Assembly: GCF_000369045.1 (NCBI RefSeq)
Contig: NZ_KB849789.1
Location: forward strand, 370,586-434,585
Source: Acinetobacter pittii ATCC 19004 = CIP 70.29
GTDB taxonomy: Bacteria; Pseudomonadota; Gammaproteobacteria; Pseudomonadales; Moraxellaceae
DNA length: 64,000 nucleotides
Direction of reading: 5' to 3'
The position numbers and the translations under genes were made by a program. This document shows positions 36,415 to 44,516 of this stretch, one piece after another (position 1 is the first letter of the stretch; every line of letters begins with the position of its first letter). The notes beneath the pieces were generated by a model that was given only the letters and a program-made list of their open reading frames with translations, did no database searches and was not told where the DNA came from.

Positions 36415-36528
36415 ATGGAAATCTTAAAGTTTTTACAGAGTTTTAATACAGTTGGTACATACTTAACGATCGCTTCAACCGTTTTAGTAGGTCTAATTAT
36501 TTATTTTTATGTGATTAATCCAGCATAA
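36415..36528 (+). CDS. 37-residue single-pass membrane peptide
   Basis: The peptide starts MEILKFLQSFNTVG and its last two thirds (LTIASTVLVGLIIYFYVIN) form one membrane helix ending in PA. An AGGGG site eight bases before the ATG supports translation. No family recognised. Together with its two neighbours it forms a string of small envelope genes on the plus strand, each with its own spacing of 100 bases or so. Confidence 0.65.
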   Translation: MEILKFLQSFNTVGTYLTIASTVLVGLIIYFYVINPA

Positions 36529-36621
36529 AAACCTTTAAAAGAAATAGGGATCAATTTCCTATTTCTTTATTAATAATAAAATTCTGTAATTAATTCAAAG
36601 CTATAAAAATAAGGTAGGTAT

Positions 36622-36942
36622 ATGAGATTTAAATTATTTTTTCTTAGTTTTTTAGCTTTTGGCTGTTATGCCGATGAAAGTGTAAATGACCCCGAAATTT
36701 GTAATGTGGTAAAGAAAGTTTCTTATACTGTCATGGAAGCGCGTCAACAAAAAGTCCCATCTGAAGAATTGCAGCATATAGCGAATAGTCTTGAAGATCC
36801 AAAGGCAAAAAAACTTTATCAAGATTTAATTACTTCTGCTTACTCAACCAAAGTATTCAAGACCAGCTTCTTTAAACGAAAAGCGATAGAAGATTTTCAA
36901 ACAGCTTGGTATCAAGAATGCCTGAGTAGAAAAGAAAAGTAA
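36622..36942 (+). CDS. Small exported protein, hypothetical
   Basis: A 106-residue protein with signal MRFKLFFLSFLAFGCYADE; cleavage after CYA is more likely than lipidation, as the Cys is in FGCYA rather than a standard lipobox. The mature part has two Cys (EICNVV and QECLSR) suited to a disulfide and is otherwise helical and charged. An AAGGTAGG site precedes the ATG. Function unknown. It ends about 140 bases before the 3' end of ssrS, which runs in the opposite direction. Confidence 0.78.
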   Translation: MRFKLFFLSFLAFGCYADESVNDPEICNVVKKVSYTVMEARQQKVPSEELQHIANSLEDPKAKKLYQDLITSAYSTKVFKTSFFKRKAIEDFQTAWYQECLSRKEK

Positions 36943-37082
36943 TTTTGAATGCAGAGACTTATTCATCTCTAAAATAATAATGTGATGCTTATTGAATGCT
37001 TGAGAAAAAGATCGTACCGACAGGTCTGTATTGAAAGGCAAATTAAAATAAATATTTGAAATTTTATTATTTAGTTAAAAGT

Positions 37083-37265
37083 AAATGCTCCGAAGATGCC
37101 GCTGCATGTGTCGTTACCCTGAACCCGATGAGTTCAAGGTGGACGCGACGTATACTTGCTGGGTTTCCTACTCGAAGGTAGGCATACACTCTAAATATAC
37201 AGAACGCAATCCATAAGTTTAAGTATCGGCAGGGGAATAGACCCGCTGGCGAACATCCCAGAGAT
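37083..37265 (-). ncRNA. ssrS: 6S RNA
   Basis: About 183 bases on the minus strand that align by eye with E. coli 6S RNA at both ends: 5' AUCUCUGGGAUGUUCGCC AG-CGGGU..CCCCUG..CCGAUA, and 3' CCACCUUGAA..GGGUUCAGGGUAACGACACAU then GCGGCAUCUUCGGAG. The ends pair to form the closing stem, with a central bubble like an open promoter. 6S RNA binds RNA polymerase with sigma-70 and lowers transcription in stationary phase. It follows zapA as in other gammaproteobacteria but has its own promoter. Ends are estimated to within a few bases. Confidence 0.93.
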
Positions 37266-37271
37266 AGCTTA

Positions 37272-37299
37272 AGTATAACTGATCTAACTATGTTGGCAA
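37272..37299 (-). promoter_or_regulatory. Promoter of ssrS
   Basis: Read on the minus strand: TTGCCA (37299-37294), 16-base spacer, TATACT (37277-37272), giving a start near 37265, where the 6S homology begins. Confidence 0.6.
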
Positions 37300-37400
37300 T
37301 CACTTCAGCCTATGGAACTGTAAACTTAGTTTGCGTTTGATGAAGCTTTGTACATTGAAAGTAGATAAAACGATATTCAACTGTAGTTGATAGTCAAAAT

Positions 37401-37440
37401 AAAAAAAAGCCTTGCATCTATGATTTATAGAGCAAGGCAT
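37401..37440 (-). terminator. Terminator of zapA, isolating ssrS
   Basis: GCCTTGC/GCAAGGC (37409-37415 with 37432-37438) with further inner pairing and a run of eight T on the minus strand. Confidence 0.88.
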
Positions 37441-37460
37441 TTTGTGGTAATCAAAGCTTG

Positions 37461-37745
37461 TTAAATAACCTGTTCCACATCTTCTAAAATCGCTTGCAGT
37501 AGGCGTTCACAGTGAGTGTATTCCTGCAAAGATTTATTAAGGCTTAGCACCTCTTGAGTTAACTGTAGAGCAACCATAATGACTAGTTTGTTGTGCTCAA
37601 CACGTGGGGCACTACGGCGCATGTCATTAAATTTCTCATTGAGAAGTTGTGCAGCGCGTTCAAGTTCATCTTTTTTATCTGAGGTAGTCGCGAGTCTAAA
37701 AGTCTGCTCAATTAGCCTAAGCTCTACCATGACTTGTTCACTCAT
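37461..37745 (-). CDS. zapA: Cell division protein ZapA
   Basis: A 94-residue Z-ring associated protein that bundles FtsZ filaments. VELRLIEQTFRLATTSDKKDELERAAQLLNEKFNDMR fits the ZapA head domain and the remainder is a helical dimerisation segment. It overlaps the upstream coiled-coil gene by four bases (ATGA), so the two are co-translated. ssrS follows downstream after a terminator, the same order as in E. coli. Confidence 0.92.
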   Translation of the reverse strand: MSEQVMVELRLIEQTFRLATTSDKKDELERAAQLLNEKFNDMRRSAPRVEHNKLVIMVALQLTQEVLSLNKSLQEYTHCERLLQAILEDVEQVI

Positions 37746-38302
37746 GATTGGATCTCCTCACCAGTTTCAGCATTAGGATGGGCAAGTTGCTGGATTTCTT
37801 GAGCGTGTTGATCTTGAGCAGTGCCTAAAATTCCTAAACGCTGAATAATGGCTTCAACTTTTGATTTGGCAAGCTCATTTTTTTGTAACAAACGGTCACG
37901 ATCTTGTTGTAAATCATGCAGCTCTTGTTGGGTTTGACGCTGGTGGGCTTGTAACTTCTCTTTTGCAACACGTAATTCATTTCGTTCTGCAAGAATTTCT
38001 TGAAAACGATTTTTTAAATCAGTCGTACTTTTTTCTAATCGGCTATAACGTTCGGCAAGTGTGTTAGCATCTTGATTCAATTGTTGAAATTGACCTTTTA
38101 ACTGAGAAAGTTGCTCAGTTACCGACTCAATTTCCTCTTGTTTTTTAGTGATAATACTATTTTTTTGCACAACTTGTGCGTGATGCTCTGTTTCAGCCAG
38201 TTCTTTAGCTTCTGAGAGTGCCGCATGTTCACTCTCTAAATGATGTAAGCGTGTTTTTAAAACGCTAATATGCGCTTGTAGCCGCTGTAATTGTTCTAAC
38301 AT
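37742..38302 (-). CDS. Coiled-coil protein upstream of zapA
   Basis: A 186-residue almost entirely coiled-coil protein starting MLEQLQRLQAHISVLKTRLHHLE; heptad patterns run from residue 1 to about 160 with many Gln, Glu and Lys. The frame extends upstream to 38344, but ATG 38302 gives a soluble start and avoids a hydrophobic leader. In pseudomonads a short coiled-coil gene occupies the same place before zapA, and ZapB of E. coli is also a pure coiled coil, so a role in division is suggested by position and the ATGA overlap only. No enzyme motif is present. Confidence 0.8.
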   Translation of the reverse strand: MLEQLQRLQAHISVLKTRLHHLESEHAALSEAKELAETEHHAQVVQKNSIITKKQEEIESVTEQLSQLKGQFQQLNQDANTLAERYSRLEKSTTDLKNRFQEILAERNELRVAKEKLQAHQRQTQQELHDLQQDRDRLLQKNELAKSKVEAIIQRLGILGTAQDQHAQEIQQLAHPNAETGEEIQS

Positions 38303-38366
38303 AACGAGGTCGCACAGAATTGCAATCAAAGGTAATATATACAAAGTATAGAGATTGGATAAACGA

Positions 38367-38996
38367 ATGCAAGACGATATTTCAGGCTGGACAGATTGGA
38401 ACGCTCATTTTGAAGGAATTGAAGAAATTTCAAGCCCTAGTGAGTTACATGGTCTATTAACAGGTATTGTTTGTGTGACAGAAGCACCTACGCGTGAAGA
38501 ATGGTCACAAATTTTAACAACCCTTAATGTGCCAGAGTTAAGTGAAGATGCTTTAGCGCTTTTGACTGACGAAGCAGAAGATGTGGTTCATGCTTTATCT
38601 GAAGATGAATTAGATTATTTACCAATGCTTCCAGATGATGAACATCTACTTCAAGAGCGTGTGCAAGCATTATCTGATTGGTGTGCGGGTGTTGTATTAG
38701 GTTTCGGTTTGGCATCGGGTCATGTTCGTAGTGATGAGCGCGAATTGATTGAACACCTTCAAGATGTTGCAGCAGTTGAATTTGAAGATTCTGACAATGA
38801 TGAGGAAGGTGAAAGCAGTTACGAAGAATTGTATGAATTTGTACGCTTAATCCCTGTAAGCTTGTCGATTGGTAGAAAAAAAATCACTGTAGCTGAAAGT
38901 TCATTATTGAAAAACTTTCATGCAAAAAGTAAAACTGCGGCTCTAGGTACAGATCAGAATATTGTAGAAATGTTCACACCACATCGTCCAAGCTAA
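38367..38996 (+). CDS. ygfB: YgfB/UPF0149 family protein
   Basis: A 209-residue acidic protein. SPSELHGLLTGIVCVTEAPTREEW (about 23-46) and SDWCAGVVLGFGLASG (about 102-117) are the UPF0149/YgfB signature. From memory, YgfB in Pseudomonas aeruginosa represses alpA and influences beta-lactam and fluoroquinolone susceptibility; the function in Acinetobacter is unknown. ATG 38367 is used; the frame also has a TTG at 38355. The gene is divergent from the zapA pair, with 64 bases between starts, and is followed by pepP, as in E. coli. Confidence 0.92.
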   Translation: MQDDISGWTDWNAHFEGIEEISSPSELHGLLTGIVCVTEAPTREEWSQILTTLNVPELSEDALALLTDEAEDVVHALSEDELDYLPMLPDDEHLLQERVQALSDWCAGVVLGFGLASGHVRSDERELIEHLQDVAAVEFEDSDNDEEGESSYEELYEFVRLIPVSLSIGRKKITVAESSLLKNFHAKSKTAALGTDQNIVEMFTPHRPS

Positions 38997-39063
38997 TTGA
39001 GGCGATGTGTTATTGGTTGTATTTTATTTTTTGACTTTAAAATTCTAAATCAAGTAGATCATT

Positions 39064-40386
39064 ATGAAATTGCCTCAAGCTGATTTTCAACATCGTAGAG
39101 ACCGTTTAGCAGAAAAAATGGGTCCTAACAGTATTGCAATTATTGCAACGCGTGAGGAGATGTACCGTAATCGTGATGCGGATTATAAATTCCGTGCCGA
39201 TAGTAGTTTTTTCTATTTGACGGGCTTTGCTGAGCCTGAAGCAGTTGCAGTTATTGAAACTTTTGAGGATGTAACTGACTATAGCTATAGTCTTTTCTGC
39301 CGTGAACGTAACCGTGAGATGGAAATCTGGAATGGTTACCGTGCCGGAATTGACGGTGCAATCGAAGACTATGATGCAGATGAAGCCTATGCAATTGATC
39401 TGCTTGATGAAGAAATTATTGAAAAGTTATTAAATAAAGAGCGTCTTTATTATCGAATCGGACACAATGCTGCGTTTGATGCACGAGTGAGCCAGTGGAT
39501 TAAAAAAGCAGATGCTGAGCATCGACATCAAGGTGCTCCAGCTCAACTGGTACAGCTCGACCGTATTGTCGATGAAATGCGGTTAATCAAGTCACCACAA
39601 GAACTTGAGCTGATGCAAATTGCTTCAAAAATTAGTGCTCAGGCACATACTCGTGCAATGCAAACTGTTCGCCCTGGCATGATGGAATATGCACTAGAAG
39701 CCGAGCTCAATTATATATTTGGGCAAAACGGATGTGTGCCTTCTTACAACAGTATTGTTGGTGGTGGGGCTAATGCTTGTATTTTGCACTATGTTGAAAA
39801 TAACCAACCTCTTAAAGACGGTGATTTAGTCTTAATTGATGCTGCATGTGAATATGAGTTCTATGCATCAGATATTACCCGTACTTTTCCGGTAAATGGT
39901 AAATTTAGTGCTGAGCAAAAAGCATTATATGAAGTTGTCTTGGCTTCTCAATATGCGGCAATTGATGCAGTACGCATTGGTAATTCGTACCGTGAGCCTC
40001 ATGAAGTAGCAGTTAAAATTTTAACCGAAGGCTTAGTGGATTTAGGTCTGCTCAACGGGGATATTAACGAACTTATCGAAACCGAAGCATACCGTCAATT
40101 TTATATGCATGGTACAGGTCATTGGTTAGGAATGGATGTACATGATGTCGGGTCTTACAAAAAAGGTGAAGACTGGCGTCAATATGAAGAAGGTATGGTC
40201 GTTACCGTTGAACCAGGCCTATACATTGCACCAGACGATGAAACTGTAGATAAAAAATGGCGTGGTATTGGTATTCGTATTGAAGATGATGTGGTCGCAA
40301 CATCAAAAGGTCCGCGAGTTTTAACTGCTGATGTAGTTAAAAATATTGCAGATATTGAACATTTAATGGCGCAAGCTAAATCATAA
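39064..40386 (+). CDS. pepP: Xaa-Pro aminopeptidase P
   Basis: A 440-residue dimanganese peptidase that removes an N-terminal residue before proline. The N-terminal creatinase-like domain contains YRNRDADYKFRADSSFFYLTGF (about 31-52). The metal ligands appear in VLIDAACEYEFYASDITRTFPVNG, HGTGHWLGMDVHDVG (about 349-363), VTVEPGLYI (about 381-389) and GIRIEDDVV. All expected Asp, His and Glu residues are in place. First gene of the pepP-ubiH-ubiI series as in E. coli. Confidence 0.96.
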   Translation: MKLPQADFQHRRDRLAEKMGPNSIAIIATREEMYRNRDADYKFRADSSFFYLTGFAEPEAVAVIETFEDVTDYSYSLFCRERNREMEIWNGYRAGIDGAIEDYDADEAYAIDLLDEEIIEKLLNKERLYYRIGHNAAFDARVSQWIKKADAEHRHQGAPAQLVQLDRIVDEMRLIKSPQELELMQIASKISAQAHTRAMQTVRPGMMEYALEAELNYIFGQNGCVPSYNSIVGGGANACILHYVENNQPLKDGDLVLIDAACEYEFYASDITRTFPVNGKFSAEQKALYEVVLASQYAAIDAVRIGNSYREPHEVAVKILTEGLVDLGLLNGDINELIETEAYRQFYMHGTGHWLGMDVHDVGSYKKGEDWRQYEEGMVVTVEPGLYIAPDDETVDKKWRGIGIRIEDDVVATSKGPRVLTADVVKNIADIEHLMAQAKS

Positions 40387-40417
40387 TTAAACGTATTCGC
40401 CAAAGGAGCACAACTCG

Positions 40418-41626
40418 ATGCAACAACAAGTGATTATTGTAGGTGGGGGAATGGTTGGACTTAGCCTTTCACTCATGCTGGCGAAGGCTAATATTGCAGT
40501 AAAGCTGTTAGAAGCTGTGAAATACCCAAACTATGATGATCAAAATGTTGCCCCTTATCATTCCAGTTTCGATGCGCGTAATACGGCTTTATCGCGTCGT
40601 AGCGTCCAGATTTATCAGAAGCTGGGGTTATGGGATGCATTACAGCAGCACGCGACTCCAATTCTACAAGTTCACATTACTGAACAAGGTAGTTTTGGTA
40701 AGGCACGATTAATTGCAGAACAAGAAAAAGTCGAAAGCTTTGGGCAGGTGATTGAAAATGCTTGGTTGGGTCGTGTTTTATTGACTCAAGTACGTCAGCA
40801 GCCTTTGATTGAGCTGATTGATGGCGTTCAAGTGACTGCTTTAACTCAAGATGCTGAGCAAGTACATATTGAGGCCAAGCGTGGTGATGAAGTTTTAAAA
40901 CTTGAGTCAAAGCTATTAATTGCCGCAGATGGACGTGACTCTTTCTGTCGTCAGGCAATTGGCGTCGGTGTTGATGTTCATGATTATGATCAGGTTGCAA
41001 TTGTCACTACTGTTCAGACTTCAAAACCCCATGAACAAGTCGGTTTTGAGCGTTTTAGTGCATTAGGTCCTTTAGCTTTATTGCCTTTACCGGGCGAATA
41101 TCGCCGTTCGGTTGTATGGCCTGTTAAAAAAGGCACTGAAGGTGAGTGGTTAGGTGAAGAAAACGACCAACACTTTTTAGATGCTTTGCAAAAAACCTAT
41201 GGTGACAGAGCGGGTAAATTTGAAAAAACCGGCAGACGTTTTAGCTATCCACTTTCACAAGTGCTCGCACATAAACAAGCTGTAGGTCGCGTTATTTTAA
41301 TGGGTAATGCGGCGCATACAATCCATCCTGTTGCAGGACAGGGCTTTAACCTATGCCTACGTGATGCGGATGTTTTAGTACGTTATTTAGTAAACCAGCT
41401 AACCGCTTCTGACGATATCGGTAACCCAGATAATTTACTGGCCTATGAACAAGCCCGTTTGTCAGATCAACAGCGAGTAATTAAGTTCTGTGACACAGTG
41501 GTTCGTGGTTTTAGTAACCAAAATCCATTATTAAAATTAATTCGTAATACGGGATTAATTGCATTTGATGTCATTCCAGGTATTAAGCCACTGGTAGCGA
41601 ACTATGCAATGGGGTTAAAAGCATGA
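40418..41626 (+). CDS. ubiH: 2-octaprenyl-6-methoxyphenol hydroxylase
   Basis: A 402-residue FAD monooxygenase of ubiquinone synthesis. FAD motifs: VIIVGGGMVGLSLSLMLAKA (about 5-24), the DG motif IAADGRDSFCRQ (about 168-179) and GNAAHTIHPVAGQGFNLCLRDA (about 293-314). The site of hydroxylation cannot be read directly; assignment follows the conserved ygfB-pepP-ubiH-ubiI order. A CAAAGGAG site precedes the ATG. The stop overlaps the next start (ATGA). Confidence 0.9.
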   Translation: MQQQVIIVGGGMVGLSLSLMLAKANIAVKLLEAVKYPNYDDQNVAPYHSSFDARNTALSRRSVQIYQKLGLWDALQQHATPILQVHITEQGSFGKARLIAEQEKVESFGQVIENAWLGRVLLTQVRQQPLIELIDGVQVTALTQDAEQVHIEAKRGDEVLKLESKLLIAADGRDSFCRQAIGVGVDVHDYDQVAIVTTVQTSKPHEQVGFERFSALGPLALLPLPGEYRRSVVWPVKKGTEGEWLGEENDQHFLDALQKTYGDRAGKFEKTGRRFSYPLSQVLAHKQAVGRVILMGNAAHTIHPVAGQGFNLCLRDADVLVRYLVNQLTASDDIGNPDNLLAYEQARLSDQQRVIKFCDTVVRGFSNQNPLLKLIRNTGLIAFDVIPGIKPLVANYAMGLKA

Positions 41627-42855
41627 GTGAAATACTAGATGTTGTCATTGTTGGTGGTGGACTGGTTGGTGGTTTAACAGCTTTATTACTTGCCCAAGGT
41701 GGTGTACAGCCTACTGTGCTTGATGCTGCTCCTGTACTGGATGTTGAAAAAACACTAAGTGTGATGAACCCGCGTGTTTTAGCACTGAGCCAAGCGACCA
41801 TTCATTTACTTAAAACTGTCAATGTTTGGGATGATCTAGCACGTCAAATGCCATATACAGGCATGCAAGTGTGGAATCTGAATGGCTATGGTGAAATTAA
41901 TTTTGGCCACGAGTCCGTACAAAGACCAATGCCAGAACAGTCCTTAGGTTCTATGGTTGAGCCAAGTGTATTGAATGTTGCTATTCAACAAAAAATGCTT
42001 GAGCAGTTAACAGATTATCGCACTCAAGTTCGCGTGACTCACATTGAGCAGGGTGTTGGTTGTTGGCATATTCAATTGGCAGATGGTACGACACTTAAAA
42101 CAAAACTGCTGATTGGTGCAGATGGTGCCAATTCATTTGTACGAGAACAGGCCTTTATTGACCTAGATGTCTTAGATTACAAGCAAGCAGCTATTAGTTG
42201 TGCCATTAAAACATCTAAACCCCACAATCATGTTGCTCGTCAAATTTTCTTACCTACAGGGCCTTTAGCTTATTTGCCGATGGCTAGTCTTGAAGAAAGT
42301 GAAAATGGCTACTGGCAGTCAATTGTCTGGACACTACCTGATGATTATGCCGATGAATATTCTGCTTTAACCGATCATGAATTTATGCAGCTTTTAACTC
42401 GTGAAAGCCAACATATGTTGGGTGAAGTGTTAGATGTACGTTCAAGAGCCCAATTCCCGCTCAAAGCGCGCGCCGCAAAACAGTATGTGAAAGCTGGTTT
42501 AGCTTTAATTGGGGATGCAGCACATGTTATCCATCCACTTGCTGGACAAGGGGTAAATATTGGTTGTTTAGATGCGGCTGTACTCTGTGATGCATTACTA
42601 CATGATTTAGCGCGTGGCGTATGGGCAAATGAACAGACATTGTTGCGTTATGAGCATCGCCGTAAAGGCCAGAATGATGCAATGATGCATAGCATGTCGG
42701 CAATTGGCTGGTTGGAAAGTAGTGAGCTATTTCCATTGATTTGGGCTCGGAATGTGGGACTCAAGCAAGTTGAACAAATTTCCTTCTTAAAAGAGCGTTT
42801 TATGCAACAAGCAAACGGTTTAGGGTCTTTACAAAACACCCAGTATAGTCGTTAA
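41623..42855 (+). CDS. ubiI: UbiI/UbiH/VisC-family ubiquinone hydroxylase
   Basis: A 410-residue paralogue of the preceding protein with VVIVGGGLVGGLTALLLAQGG (about 6-26), LIGADGANSFVREQ (about 163-176) and GDAAHVIHPLAGQGVNIGCLDA (about 304-325). By its place after ubiH it corresponds to ubiI (visC) of E. coli, which hydroxylates C5; some bacteria use a single broader enzyme, so the exact position is less sure than the family. Co-translated with ubiH through a four-base overlap. Confidence 0.85.
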   Translation: MSEILDVVIVGGGLVGGLTALLLAQGGVQPTVLDAAPVLDVEKTLSVMNPRVLALSQATIHLLKTVNVWDDLARQMPYTGMQVWNLNGYGEINFGHESVQRPMPEQSLGSMVEPSVLNVAIQQKMLEQLTDYRTQVRVTHIEQGVGCWHIQLADGTTLKTKLLIGADGANSFVREQAFIDLDVLDYKQAAISCAIKTSKPHNHVARQIFLPTGPLAYLPMASLEESENGYWQSIVWTLPDDYADEYSALTDHEFMQLLTRESQHMLGEVLDVRSRAQFPLKARAAKQYVKAGLALIGDAAHVIHPLAGQGVNIGCLDAAVLCDALLHDLARGVWANEQTLLRYEHRRKGQNDAMMHSMSAIGWLESSELFPLIWARNVGLKQVEQISFLKERFMQQANGLGSLQNTQYSR

Positions 42856-42973
42856 AATAATTACGAAGTTTATGCTCTACTGGTCTAAATAAATATCAGT
42901 AGATATTTTTTAAACAATCATTTATATATCATTACCAATTGGGTTGAAAAAGATACACATTTGACCAATTTGG

Positions 42974-42994
42974 CTCTTTGCTAAATGCAAAGAG
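42974..42994 (+). other. Hairpin in the leader of the sutA-like gene
   Basis: Perfect 8-bp stem CTCTTTGC/GCAAAGAG around TAAAT. It has no T run and so is not a terminator; it could affect stability or translation of the leader. It ends 68 bases before the ATG. Confidence 0.4.
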
Positions 42995-43062
42995 ATTGCT
43001 AAATTTCTGAGGTCTTAGAACCATAGCGATGATGCAATAGAAATCATTCTGGGGAGTGAAAA

Positions 43063-43314
43063 ATGTCAGATATCAATGATTATGAAGATGCAGAAGATTC
43101 TGCTGTAGATGAAGATGAAGCGAAGGCAGCTGAAAGCGGTGCAGCTGATGAAGAAGCAAGCAGTATTAATGATACTGATATTGCTGAGGCAGAAACACTG
43201 ACTGTGACTGCTAAGCAAAAACAGCGCCAAGCGCTGGAAGATGAAGTTGCCGCATTTTTAGCTCGAGGGGGGAGAATTACCGAAGTTCCTCCAGATGAAC
43301 ATAGCGACCATTAA
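43063..43314 (+). CDS. SutA-like RNA polymerase-associated acidic protein
   Basis: An 83-residue protein. The N-terminal half is a very acidic, probably disordered Asp/Glu/Ala stretch, and the C-terminal half is KQKQRQALEDEVAAFLARGGRITEVPPDE. That last block resembles the conserved part of SutA of Pseudomonas aeruginosa, which binds RNA polymerase and supports transcription in slow growth. The similarity is from memory. It has a GGGGAG site and its own terminator, and its leader holds a hairpin. Confidence 0.78.
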   Translation: MSDINDYEDAEDSAVDEDEAKAAESGAADEEASSINDTDIAEAETLTVTAKQKQRQALEDEVAAFLARGGRITEVPPDEHSDH

Positions 43315-43318
43315 TCCT

Positions 43319-43348
43319 AAAAAGCATCACATGAGTGATGCTTTTTTT
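43319..43348. terminator. Bidirectional terminator between the sutA-like gene and the MerR gene
   Basis: AAAGCATCAC/GTGATGCTTT around ATGA with A and T runs. Confidence 0.92.
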
Positions 43349-43352
43349 ATTT

Positions 43353-43754
43353 TTAAAGAGAGTTTTGAAGCTCTCTCAAGATCCCGCACTCATCTACTGT
43401 TCGGTTGGTAGAGCAGTGCTGTTTTAAATCAATCAAAGATTCTTTTAAAAGTAATAATCGTTCGATTTTTTCAGATACTTCTTTTAAGTATTTATCGACT
43501 AAATTATCAATTTCTGTGCAGGCCTGTTTAGGCTGAGTTTTCATTTCCTTTAACGTTTTAATATCAATCAGTGAAATATCTAATTCACGGCAATGCTTAA
43601 TAAATAAAAGGTCTGCAAGTGTTTGTTCGGTGTAAACACGATAATTATTTTCTGAGCGCTGAATACGGTCCAGCACACCTACTTTTTCGTAATAACGGAT
43701 CGTATCAATTGGAATATCCGCTTTTTTTGATAATTGACCAATAGAAAAACTCAT
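43353..43754 (-). CDS. MerR-family metal-responsive regulator (CadR/PbrR type)
   Basis: A 133-residue regulator starting MSFSIGQLSKKADIPIDTIRYYEKVGVLDRIQRSENNYRVY, the MerR winged helix. A long helical dimerisation region follows, then a C-terminal metal-binding part with Cys residues in KHCRELD, QACTEID, QHCSTN and DECGIL, arranged as in Cd(II)/Pb(II)-responsive members. The frame is open upstream to 43874, but that would run through the shared promoter and into the transporter gene. Divergent from a CDF-type exporter with a MerR operator between them, a classical resistance switch. Confidence 0.9.
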   Translation of the reverse strand: MSFSIGQLSKKADIPIDTIRYYEKVGVLDRIQRSENNYRVYTEQTLADLLFIKHCRELDISLIDIKTLKEMKTQPKQACTEIDNLVDKYLKEVSEKIERLLLLKESLIDLKQHCSTNRTVDECGILRELQNSL

Positions 43755-43759
43755 AAGAC

Positions 43760-43790
43760 TTGACTCTGGAGCTACTCGAGGGTTTTTAAT
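43760..43790 (+). promoter_or_regulatory. MerR-type operator-promoter for the CDF transporter
   Basis: -35 TTGACT (43760-43765) and -10 TTTAAT (43785-43790) are 19 bases apart, the over-long spacing typical of MerR-controlled promoters. Between them lies an imperfect dyad ACTCTGGAG-CTA-CTCGAGGGT (43763-43783, 7 of 9 symmetric positions). The regulator presumably twists this site when metal binds. Confidence 0.8.
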
Positions 43791-43819
43791 CACTATAAAA
43801 GAGTTTTTGAGGAAATAAA

Positions 43820-44461
43820 ATGGCTGGATGTGGTTGTGCTTCAACATGTTCTCCTTCAAAGAAAGTGAGTCCACGTTTTAGAAAAGCATTATGGATCGCA
43901 CTTGTGATCAATGCCTTAATGTTTGTGGTGGAAATATTGGGAGGTTATAAGGCCCAATCTGTTTCACTTTGGGCAGATGCATTGGACTTCGCCGGAGATG
44001 CAGCAAACTATGCACTATCTTTAGTCGTTCTTTCGATGAGTTTATATTGGCGTGCGACAGCGGCATTAGTTAAAGGAATAACGATGGCGGCTTTCGGTGT
44101 TTTTGTCATTGCGAAAGTGGTCTGGTCGTATTTTTATGGTGTTTCACCCGAACCAATGGTGATGGGGGCAATTGGTGTAATGGCTCTAATTGCTAACGTT
44201 TCTGTGGCGCTTATGCTTTATGCATTTCGTGATGGTGATGCCAACATGCGCTCTGTTTGGTTGTGCAGTAGAAATGACTCAATTGCTAATATTGCTGTAA
44301 TTTTAGCGGCGGTTGGGGTATTTGGAACAGGCAGTGTATTTCCCGATTTATTTGTTGCCTTTGTCATTGCATACTTGGGTGTATCTTCTGGCTATGCTGT
44401 TATAAAACAGTCACAACAAGAAAGAAAACAGGCAAGAGTTATAGTTGCCAGTGAAGCGTAA
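43820..44461 (+). CDS. Cation diffusion facilitator family transporter, short form
   Basis: A 213-residue inner-membrane protein with about six hydrophobic helices. The N terminus is Cys-rich (MAGCGCASTCSPSKK). Membrane helix 2 has WADALDFAGDAANYAL and helix 5 has SRNDSIANIAVILAA, the CDF metal-site positions, but with DxxxD and DxxxN in place of the more usual HxxxD. The usual cytoplasmic C-terminal domain of some 80 residues is absent. By its divergent MerR partner it most likely exports a soft divalent metal such as Cd, Pb or Zn. GAGGA site before the ATG. Confidence 0.85.
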   Translation: MAGCGCASTCSPSKKVSPRFRKALWIALVINALMFVVEILGGYKAQSVSLWADALDFAGDAANYALSLVVLSMSLYWRATAALVKGITMAAFGVFVIAKVVWSYFYGVSPEPMVMGAIGVMALIANVSVALMLYAFRDGDANMRSVWLCSRNDSIANIAVILAAVGVFGTGSVFPDLFVAFVIAYLGVSSGYAVIKQSQQERKQARVIVASEA

Positions 44462-44475
44462 TACTAAAGAGTAAT

Positions 44476-44503
44476 AAAAAAGGATCTTTTTATGATCCTT
44501 TTT
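44476..44503. terminator. Bidirectional terminator between the CDF gene and argO
   Basis: AAAAAGGATC/GATCCTTTTTT with a 7-base loop. Confidence 0.85.
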
Positions 44504-44516
44504 TAATTTTAAGCCG

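Noticed and set aside
37067..37303. 78-codon minus-strand ORF
   Set aside because: It lies on top of ssrS; the conserved element here is the 6S RNA, not a protein.
43755..43874. N-terminal extension of the MerR regulator to a start at 43874
   Set aside because: It would run through the operator and into the CDF coding region; MSFSIGQLS at 43754 is the standard MerR start.
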